From positions 7,403-71,402 of the forward strand of contig CAYPAW010000034.1 in the NCBI GenBank assembly GCA_964408795.1: a DNA stretch of 64,000 nucleotides. The letters run 5' to 3'. Origin of the DNA: JABMQB01 sp964408795 (lineage in GTDB: Bacteria > Bacteroidota > Bacteroidia > Bacteroidales > Prolixibacteraceae). Numbering within the stretch: the first letter of the stretch is position 1; the number at the start of each line of letters is the position of its first letter. A program made the translations under genes and the position numbers. Under the pieces are notes generated by a model. The model worked only from the letters and a program-made list of their open reading frames with translations. It searched no databases and was not told where the DNA came from. This document shows positions 54,046 to 60,820 of this stretch, piece after piece.

Positions 54046-55028
54046 TGTTTTTACAAATACTGAAATCAAATAAGGCTTTCAACCTGATTCTTTTTCCCCT
54101 GATAGGTGCCGTATTGTGGCTGCCCAGCCTTATTTCACCGAAGAAATATCCCTTTACTCCCGGTGAAGACCAATCGATCCTTTTCAGTCCCCTGATGAAG
54201 CTGGTGGATTCAAAACCTTCAATGGAGGTGCTGATCTCCCTTTTTTTAATGGTTGTTCTTGCCTTCAGCATTCAAAAAATTAACAGCCAGTATAGTTTTT
54301 TCCGTATCCGCACGTTGCTTCCTTTTCATTTGTTGATTCTTTTCATTGGAGGGCTACCTGCATTGCATACCTTGCATCCGGTATATTTTGCATCGATCTT
54401 TTTTGTTTTTGCCCTTGACCGGGAATTCCGTGCGTTCAAGAAAAAAAGTTTTTATTCCCATTCCTTTGACACGGGATTGCTTATCGGTTTGGGCTCTCTT
54501 TTTTACCCTCCGATGCTTTTTCTTTTTCCTTCCCTGATGGTAGGAATGTGGATGATCAATCAGGAGTGCAACTGGCGGCATCTGGTGCTTCTTTTCTGGG
54601 GGTTGATCCTTCCATGGATCGTTGCTTTTTCCGGATTTTATCTGGCCGGTTCCGGCGGCGAGCCTTTGAGGATCCTGAGAATCCATCTGTCTCTCTCCCT
54701 TCATCATCTGACAGGCAATGTTCCGCTGCAGATTTTTTCCGGTTTCTGGGTTTTTCTTCTGGCTGTGGGTACGCTTCTGGGTCTGAGCCGGTTTGATGAA
54801 CACAAGATCAGCACCCGAAAGTATTATACCGTGTTTCTTCTGCTGTCTGTAACCCTGATCATCGTCTTCCTTCTTGCCCCTTTTGTGTCGGTGGAAAGTT
54901 TGATCCTCCTGGCAGTGCCTTCCGTTTTTATTGTTTCCAATGCATTGCTATCGTTCAGGATCCGGTTCCTCGCCGAGGTGGTCCTGGCTCTGCTGGCCGG
55001 ATTGATTATTTACATGCAAATCGCCTGA
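54045..55028 (+). CDS. DUF6427-like integral membrane protein
   Basis: A 327-residue protein with about nine to ten hydrophobic helices and few charged segments. It starts on the last base of the purD stop codon (TAATG). A multi-helix protein of this type (DUF6427) beside purD or upp is a recurring arrangement in Bacteroidota. The pattern SLFYPPMLFLFPSLMVGMWMI resembles membrane glycosyltransferase-like or permease-like proteins, but no catalytic motif is seen. Function unknown. Confidence 0.7.
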   Translation: MFLQILKSNKAFNLILFPLIGAVLWLPSLISPKKYPFTPGEDQSILFSPLMKLVDSKPSMEVLISLFLMVVLAFSIQKINSQYSFFRIRTLLPFHLLILFIGGLPALHTLHPVYFASIFFVFALDREFRAFKKKSFYSHSFDTGLLIGLGSLFYPPMLFLFPSLMVGMWMINQECNWRHLVLLFWGLILPWIVAFSGFYLAGSGGEPLRILRIHLSLSLHHLTGNVPLQIFSGFWVFLLAVGTLLGLSRFDEHKISTRKYYTVFLLLSVTLIIVFLLAPFVSVESLILLAVPSVFIVSNALLSFRIRFLAEVVLALLAGLIIYMQIA

Positions 55029-55180
55029 AGGAAACGCTAAACAGACCCTGTTTCCCAACAGGAACCGGATTTAAAACCCGAGTTAATCCAGGTTATTGAA
55101 CACGAAATGGAGATCCACCCTACCGCAGGAATTCTGGCCCGAGGGAGGAACTTGTTGAAGAAATTGAAAGCAGAAGTTTG

Positions 55181-55870
55181 TTAAGGAGATGGCTTCATGA
55201 GGTGGCTGATTATTTTCAGGTCTTCCGGATAGGTTATTTTTATGTTTTCCGGATTTCCAGAAACCAGAAAAATCGTTTTGCCGGTTGCTTCCAATACCGA
55301 TGCATCATCCGTAAATAACGGATGATATTCCTGTTGATAGGCATCTTTTATTTCGGAGATCCGGAACGTTTGGGGAGTCTGAACGGTTACGTATTCCGAG
55401 CGGTCGACCGCCCGGGTTTCCCTCTTTTTTACGATGCGTAGCGATTCGTTAACCGGCCATACGGGAACGGCATTTCCGTTATTAACAGCTGATTGATAAC
55501 AACGATCCAGGGTGTCCCGGCTTACCAGGGGACGAACCCCGTCGTGGATGAAAACAATGCCCTCATCGGAAATCCTGGAGAGGCCGTTTTTTACCGAATG
55601 AAATCGTGTTTCTCCTCCCGGACAGACCGCATGCACGGGAGTGTGGGTATAGGTTTTACAGAGTGATTCCCAGTAAGGGATCTGTTCTTCAGGGAGAACC
55701 ACAATGAGCTCCATTAAAGGGTCGTAGTGAAAAAAAACACCCATGGAGTGCATCAAAACCGTTTTTCCGGCAATCTCAAGAAATTGTTTGGGAATACGGC
55801 CTCCCATTCTGTTTCCCTGGCCTCCGGCCACGATGAGCGCATACTTTTTCATACGCCTTGGCATTTTCAC
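55181..55870 (-). CDS. ispD: 2-C-methyl-D-erythritol 4-phosphate cytidylyltransferase
   Basis: A 229-residue (or 223 if translation starts at the ATG at 55852) nucleotidyltransferase of the MEP isoprenoid pathway. The CTP-binding loop is LIVAGGQGNRMGGRIPKQFLEI; VHAVCPGGETRFHSVKNGL and VFIHDGVRPLVS are the IspD-specific motifs; VTVQTPQTFR and TDDASVLEATG complete the site. The start at 55852 places the loop at the usual distance from the N-terminus. Convergent with the DUF6427 gene. Confidence 0.95.
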   Translation of the reverse strand: MKMPRRMKKYALIVAGGQGNRMGGRIPKQFLEIAGKTVLMHSMGVFFHYDPLMELIVVLPEEQIPYWESLCKTYTHTPVHAVCPGGETRFHSVKNGLSRISDEGIVFIHDGVRPLVSRDTLDRCYQSAVNNGNAVPVWPVNESLRIVKKRETRAVDRSEYVTVQTPQTFRISEIKDAYQQEYHPLFTDDASVLEATGKTIFLVSGNPENIKITYPEDLKIISHLMKPSP

Positions 55871-56245
55871 AAGATATTCTGTAAGGTGGGCAAACTTAGC
55901 GAATTAATCTATGGTTGCCATAAAACGGCGGGAAATTTTCAGGAAATGCATATCCTGTAAAAGGGGTCTGCATGAGTTTTCTTAAGGATAATGCGGAAAA
56001 AGTGAGACTTTCAGGGTTACCTTTTGACGGATAACAGAATATATTACTATATGACCCTTATTATTTATCTTTCCAATTCCAATGATAGTACCCGGTTCTC
56101 CTTACCGGGTTTTTCTTTATAGTATACAGTTTGGTTGACATTGATATTGCAGCGATGACATGTTCCACAGCACAGGCTTCTTGTTTGGTGCATAGCGATC
56201 CGGTAAAGAAAAAAAGTTATTTTTACAGCAAAATTTTGCCACAAG
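55871..56245. other. 375-bp gap with an isolated terminator
   Basis: No coding frame here is convincing. The only clear element is the plus-strand terminator at 56090-56115, which has no gene ending just before it. A short untranslated RNA is possible but no promoter of the expected form was identified upstream. Confidence 0.5.
56090..56115 (+). terminator. Rho-independent terminator without an upstream gene
   Basis: A perfect 7-bp stem ACCCGGT/ACCGGGT with a seven-base loop is followed by TTTTC and TTT. The nearest plus-strand gene ends more than 1 kb upstream. Confidence 0.65.
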
Positions 56246-56938
56246 ATGATACGCACTTCGCTGGTTTTGTTTTTTATTCTGTGGATGAGTTCCGCGGTTT
56301 TGCAGGCTCAGAATCTTCAGCTTCATTATGATATGGGCAAAGGACGGGGATACCTGACCTCCACGGTGGAGATGTTCCGGCCCGACCGGTATGGAAGTAC
56401 GTTTTTCTTTATCGACATGGATTACGGGGTGGGAGACACCCGGGGTGTGAGCTTAGCCTATTGGGAGATCGCCCGGGCTATCCGTTTTTGGGAAGGCCCC
56501 TGGGCTTTTCACCTGGAATACAACGGAGGCCTCTACCGGTGGCAGGAGGGAACCGATTCAGGAGCCGGTGGATTTCCGGATGCCTGGTATGCAGGAATCC
56601 AATATTCACGCGATGCCGCAGATTACTCCAAAGGATTCACCCTGCAGGCATTATACAAAACCCTCAGAGGAAAACAAAATCTTTCGTTTCAGTTGACGGG
56701 CGTATGGTACCTGAACCTTTTCAATGATAAGATCTCCTTTACAGGATATGCTGATTTCTGGCGTGAAGATTGCACCTTCGAGGGAGAAAAAACCCGGTTT
56801 ATCTTTCAGTCGGAACCCCAGTTGTGGTATAACCTGACAAAAAATATGGCCCTGGGAGGAGAAGTGGAAGTAGACTATAATTTTCTGGTAAAAGGCTGGA
56901 AACTATGCCCGACCGTAGGAACCAAAGTAACCTTTTAA
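56246..56938 (+). CDS. DUF5020 family outer-membrane beta-barrel-like protein
   Basis: A 230-residue protein with a signal peptide (about 1-21, ending VLQAQ). The body alternates polar and aromatic residues in barrel strands, opens with LQLHYDMGKGRGYLTSTVEMFRPDRYGSTFFFIDMDY and closes with a final strand ending in Phe (TVGTKVTF), as outer-membrane barrels do. This is the DUF5020 family, remotely similar to nucleoside-specific Tsx-type channels. Transport role is inferred only. Confidence 0.82.
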   Translation: MIRTSLVLFFILWMSSAVLQAQNLQLHYDMGKGRGYLTSTVEMFRPDRYGSTFFFIDMDYGVGDTRGVSLAYWEIARAIRFWEGPWAFHLEYNGGLYRWQEGTDSGAGGFPDAWYAGIQYSRDAADYSKGFTLQALYKTLRGKQNLSFQLTGVWYLNLFNDKISFTGYADFWREDCTFEGEKTRFIFQSEPQLWYNLTKNMALGGEVEVDYNFLVKGWKLCPTVGTKVTF

Positions 56939-57005
56939 GCGGAGGGATTCAGAAAGCATGGGAAGCAACCTGGAAGAATCTTTTTCCTGATTCCGCTAAA
57001 TTTCC

Positions 57006-57013
57006 TATTTTTG
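57006..57013 (+). promoter_or_regulatory. Bacteroidota -7 promoter element for tRNA-Val
   Basis: TATTTTTG matches TAnnTTTG and ends six bases before the tRNA 5' end, the spacing expected for a start at or just before the tRNA. Confidence 0.55.
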
Positions 57014-57019
57014 TTTTAT

Positions 57020-57094
57020 GGGTCGTTAGTTCAGTTGGTTTAGAATACATGCTTGACAGGCATGGGGTCGGCAGTTCGAATCTGCCACGACCCA
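57020..57094 (+). tRNA. tRNA-Val (anticodon GAC)
   Basis: A 75-nt cloverleaf: acceptor GGGTCGT/ACGACCC, discriminator A, anticodon loop TTGACAG (GAC) closed by CATGC/GCATG, T-loop AGTTCGAATCT. CCA is not encoded. Confidence 0.94.
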
Positions 57095-57106
57095 CAAGAA
57101 AACGCG

Positions 57107-57137
57107 GGGAGCTGGATGGATGTCGGGCTCCCTTTTT
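57107..57137 (+). terminator. Rho-independent terminator after tRNA-Val
   Basis: GGGAGC (57107-57112) pairs with GCTCCC (57127-57132), followed at once by five T residues, 12 bp past the tRNA 3' end. Confidence 0.7.
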
Positions 57138-57270
57138 GATTTTTGAATGCAAAAGTAAAGTATCATCGTGTTGCGACTTCAGTTATTTATCATTCTCACA
57201 TTGAATAAATATCCGGTTATGAATTCTTACGAACAGTATCATTCGGTGGCTTGCTCAAGGAGCAGGCAAA

Positions 57271-57408
57271 ATGGGGTTAAGTTTGTGTTTGTTGATGATG
57301 TTGGGTTTTTCTGTTTTTGCCCAGGGAACCCGGTTGTTACGGCAGCCCGCTCTGAGTTCTACGCATATAGCGTTTACCTATGGAGGGGGGTGCAGCCACA
57401 CGGCTTAG
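57271..57408 (+). pseudogene. Detached N-terminus of the tricorn-like protease (frame 1)
   Basis: An ATG at 57271, preceded by a good AAGGAG (57257-57262), opens a signal peptide (about 18 residues ending FSVFAQ) and then the residues TRLLRQPALSSTHIAFTYGG, which is the standard beginning of bacterial tricorn-like propellers. Translation in this frame stops at 57406 after five non-native residues. The propeller continues in the next frame from about 57380. Several residues that normally link the two parts (a D-L-W-x-V-P-type strand) are missing, so the break is a frameshifting deletion rather than a single-base slip. Confidence 0.75.
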
Positions 57409-60373
57409 CTGGCATCCGGCAGCTTCCCGGGTCCGCGGATGGACGCCCGACGGGAAGAACATTCTGTATGCATCCACACGGGAAACAGCACCTACCTCTT
57501 TTGAGCGGCTGTGGACCGTTCCCGTGGAGGGAGGCCCCTCGACCTTGCTCACGACGCAGTGGGGCACCGATGGTTCTTTTGGTCCCGACAGACGGAAGAT
57601 CGTGATCGACAGGGTATCCCGCTGGGATGAAGAGTGGCGCAATTACCGGGGCGGCCAGAATACACCCCTGGTGATGTTAGACTGTCAAAACCATTCGGAA
57701 GTGCTCCTTCCCAATGAGCGAACCACCGATATCCAGCCCCTGTGGCTGGGGGATGGTATCTATTTCCTGTCAGACCGCGATCAGACCATGAATATCTGGG
57801 TCTATGCTCCGGAATCCGGAACCCTGAAGCAAATTACCGGTTTCTCAGGGGCGGATATTAAATCCCTGGAAGGGTGTGGAGATAAACTGATCTTTGAACG
57901 GGAAGGATGGTTTTATTTGTATGACATACCTACGGAAACGATCAACAGGATGGATATTGCTGTACACGGTGATTTTCCCTGGGTTTATACCCAATGGAAG
58001 GATGTTTCCGGTTCGGTGGAGTCAGCATCCCTGTCTGCCACCGGCAAACGGGTGATCATGGAATCCCGGGGGGAGATTTTCACGATTCCTGTGGAACATG
58101 GGGATTCCCGGAATATAACCCGGACATCGGGTGCTGCCGACCGGGCTCCACTCTGGTCGCCGAAAGGAGGGCTGATAGCCTGGTTCTCCGATGCCGGAGG
58201 CCAGGGGTATGCCCTGAAAACCGCCGATCAGGATGGATTGTCGGAACCTCAAAGCATCTCCATCGGGGAGTCGAAAATGGCCTGGGAACCCACCTGGTCA
58301 CCCGATGGAAAGTACATCGCTTTTGTGGATGATAAGGTGCGAATACGCGTGGTTGATATGGAATCAGAAGAGGTACGAACAGCCGATACCGGCACTACCA
58401 ACCTCGAAAGGGGCAGCATGGGCCTTACCTGGTCACCCGACTCCAAATGGCTGGCATACAGCAAATCCGGATCCAACAATTTCCGAAGGATCACCGTCTG
58501 GTCGCTCGATAAAGACAGTACCTACAGCCTGACCAATCCGTTTGCTGATTCCTTTTCACCGGCTTGGGATCTCGATGGCAAACATCTCTATTTCCTGGCC
58601 GGTACCGATCTCGCCCTGGGTTCCGGATGGGCCAATACCAGTGCCATGAATGCCGATCCGGAGTATGCCGCCTATGTGATGAATCTGAGACAAGAGGATC
58701 CCTCACCCTTCGAACCCAGAAGCGATGAAGAAGAAACCGTGAAGGATGAAGAACCCGAAGAAAAGAGCGGTAAGAAATCGTCGGAGAAAAAGAAAAAAAA
58801 GGATGAGGAAGAAAAGGATGAGAAGGGAAAAAAGGAGGTGACGATCGATGTTGGCCGTATGGAACGCCGGACCATCGCCCTCCCCCTGCCGGAGGGCAAT
58901 TACCGGATGATGATACATGGTCCGGAGGGAGTGGTTTTCATTGGCGAACAGAAACCCGGAAGCCGGGGTTTGGTGGTGCATAAATTTTCCCTGGAAGAAC
59001 GGGAAGCCAAGGAATATATAACCGGGGTAGGCCAGGTATCGGTAACCAAAGACGGGAAAAAAATGCTGGCACGGGCAGGAAGTACCTGGAAGGTGATGGA
59101 TACCTCCAAACCCAAGGGAGATGACGGGGAGACCCTCACCGTAAACCTGCGCATGCGCCTCAACAGGCTGACCGAATGGAAGCAGATCTTTGAGGAAGCC
59201 TGGCGCTACGAACGCGACTATTTTTATGATCCCAACATGCACGGCCGCGACTGGAACACCGTGTACGAACGGTATGCCCCTCTGGTGCCGTATGTCAGAC
59301 ACCGTACCGATCTGAACTATATCCTGGATCAGATGAACGGGGAGATGTCGGTAGGCCACAGTTTTGTGGGTGGGGGCGACTACCCGGATGTGGAATCCAG
59401 CACTTCCGGCCTGCTGGGTGCCGACCTGGCTATCTCGGAGAACCGGTGGCAGATCACCCGGATCTATACCACCGAAAGCTGGAATCCCGGGTTGTCGAGT
59501 CCTCTCGACCGGCCGGGAATAGCGGTGAAAGAAGGAGATTACCTAACAGGCATCAACGGCCGGGAGCTGACCGCCAGCGACGATCCCTACCGGTTTCTGG
59601 ATGGTACCGCCGGGATACAAACCGTGCTTCATATCCATGAAAAACCCTCTTTTGAAGGTTCCCGGGAAGTGATCGTGGAACCCCTGCGCAGTGAAAATGC
59701 CCTGCGCCAGCGGGCCTGGGTGGAAGACAACCGCAGACTGGTGGATCGTCTGTCAGAAGGCAGACTGGCCTACGTGTGGGTTCCCAACACGGGAGGTGCC
59801 GGATTGATCTCCTTTAACCGCTATTTCTTTGCCCAGCAAGATAAAGAGGGTGCAGTGATCGATGAACGGTTTAACGGGGGTGGACTGCTCGACGACTATA
59901 TGGTGGACCTGATGACCCGCAAGCTGAGAGCGGCCCTGACCAACGAAGCTCCGGGCGGAAAACCCATGCGGCTGCCAGCCGGCATAAAAGGTCCTAAAGT
60001 GTTGTTGATCAATGAAATGTCAGGCTCGGGAGGCGACTTCTTTCCCTGGGTGTTCCGACGCCTGAATGCCGGACCCCTCATCGGAACCAGAACCTGGGGC
60101 GGACTGGTCGCTTCCTCCGTTCATTACACCATGGTCGACGGCGGATACCTCACAGCTCCGGTCAATGCCGTGTTCGATCCCCTGAAAAACGAATGGGTCG
60201 CTGAAAACAAAGGAATCGGACCCGATATCGAAGTACGCCAGGATGCTCAATCCCTCAGCAAAGGAAAAGATCCCCAACTGGAACGGGCCGTGGAAGAACT
60301 GCTGGAAAGGCTTCAGGATACAGAGAGAAAAGAGATTACACCTCCTCCCTTTTCAACACCGGCAAAAGAGTAA
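57380..60373 (+). CDS. Tricorn-like S41 family protease, main part of a frameshifted gene
   Basis: The frame encodes 997 residues. Six- and seven-bladed PD40-type propeller repeats (for example LWSPKGGLIAWFSDAGGQGYAL and EPTWSPDGKYIAFVDDK) occupy about 1-440. A charged low-complexity insert (about 448-485, rich in E and K) follows, then a helical C1 region, a PDZ-like segment (about 705-770) and the S41 protease domain. The catalytic His is likely H660 in SVGHSFVGGGD and the nucleophile S883 in MSGSGGDFFPW. Without the detached start at 57271 the protein has no signal peptide, so it would not be exported even if translation restarted at the ATG at 57380, which has no ribosome binding site. 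Confidence 0.82.
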   Translation: MEGGAATRLSWHPAASRVRGWTPDGKNILYASTRETAPTSFERLWTVPVEGGPSTLLTTQWGTDGSFGPDRRKIVIDRVSRWDEEWRNYRGGQNTPLVMLDCQNHSEVLLPNERTTDIQPLWLGDGIYFLSDRDQTMNIWVYAPESGTLKQITGFSGADIKSLEGCGDKLIFEREGWFYLYDIPTETINRMDIAVHGDFPWVYTQWKDVSGSVESASLSATGKRVIMESRGEIFTIPVEHGDSRNITRTSGAADRAPLWSPKGGLIAWFSDAGGQGYALKTADQDGLSEPQSISIGESKMAWEPTWSPDGKYIAFVDDKVRIRVVDMESEEVRTADTGTTNLERGSMGLTWSPDSKWLAYSKSGSNNFRRITVWSLDKDSTYSLTNPFADSFSPAWDLDGKHLYFLAGTDLALGSGWANTSAMNADPEYAAYVMNLRQEDPSPFEPRSDEEETVKDEEPEEKSGKKSSEKKKKKDEEEKDEKGKKEVTIDVGRMERRTIALPLPEGNYRMMIHGPEGVVFIGEQKPGSRGLVVHKFSLEEREAKEYITGVGQVSVTKDGKKMLARAGSTWKVMDTSKPKGDDGETLTVNLRMRLNRLTEWKQIFEEAWRYERDYFYDPNMHGRDWNTVYERYAPLVPYVRHRTDLNYILDQMNGEMSVGHSFVGGGDYPDVESSTSGLLGADLAISENRWQITRIYTTESWNPGLSSPLDRPGIAVKEGDYLTGINGRELTASDDPYRFLDGTAGIQTVLHIHEKPSFEGSREVIVEPLRSENALRQRAWVEDNRRLVDRLSEGRLAYVWVPNTGGAGLISFNRYFFAQQDKEGAVIDERFNGGGLLDDYMVDLMTRKLRAALTNEAPGGKPMRLPAGIKGPKVLLINEMSGSGGDFFPWVFRRLNAGPLIGTRTWGGLVASSVHYTMVDGGYLTAPVNAVFDPLKNEWVAENKGIGPDIEVRQDAQSLSKGKDPQLERAVEELLERLQDTERKEITPPPFSTPAKE

Positions 60374-60387
60374 CAAGGAAGCGGGAA

Positions 60388-60566
60388 CCGTCAACTGTCA
60401 ACTGATAACCGATAACTTTTCCACCTTATCACTTTTCCTGGTTCTTGGCTCCTGGCTCCTGGCTCTTGGTTCCTGGTTCTATTCATCCGAATATCTGAAA
60501 ATCTGAATATCCGAGAATCCAACAACCTTTCCACCTTTTTACCTTTCCACTTTTTCACTTTTTCAC
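60388..60566. repeat. Mosaic of 7- and 8-base tandem repeats
   Basis: Four copies of C-Y-G-(TC/AT)-AA heptamers (60388-60415) are followed by octamers CTTTTCCA-like (60416-60439), six heptamers TGGYTCY (60439-60480), four octamers ATCYGARW-like (60485-60516) and five octamers CYTTTYYA (60526-60565). The rest of the 60374-60820 gap holds no gene that I can support. Confidence 0.85.
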
Positions 60567-60655
60567 CAAATTGTTGTGTTTTTAAACCACCCTGTTCCGA
60601 ACAAGTCCGGTCCACCCTTCGTATACACATAAGAGAAATGAAGCCTTGCCTTGTT

Positions 60656-60673
60656 TTATGTTATACAACATAA
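60656..60673. promoter_or_regulatory. 7-bp inverted repeat upstream of the GLUG-repeat gene
   Basis: TTATGTT and AACATAA flank a four-base centre about 148 bp before the ATG at 60821. The symmetric, A/T-rich form would suit an operator or a hairpin; no further support is visible. Confidence 0.3.
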
Positions 60674-60820
60674 GCATAAGTAGTGAACAATGGTTAAATT
60701 CATTTATTTTTCGCAAATCACTGGGAAAGATAAATAATAGACACAAAACCAATCCGGAATGGTTGTCCTCGTTAATGGAAAGGGCAGATATACCGGGAAG
60801 TATAACGAATCAATTGACAC

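Noticed and set aside
56065..56256. 63-residue minus-strand frame with a Cys-x-x-Cys
   Set aside because: It runs antisense across the terminator and into the start of the DUF5020 gene and matches no family.
57168..57605. 145-residue frame before the tricorn-like gene
   Set aside because: It is out of frame with the signal peptide and propeller start found at 57271 and has no similarity of its own.
58726..58850. Low-complexity E/K stretch as a sign of a frameshift
   Set aside because: The frame stays open on both sides and charged inserts of this kind are usual in tricorn-like proteins.
60388..60566. CRISPR array
   Set aside because: The units are contiguous 7- and 8-mers without spacers, and no cas genes are present in the window.
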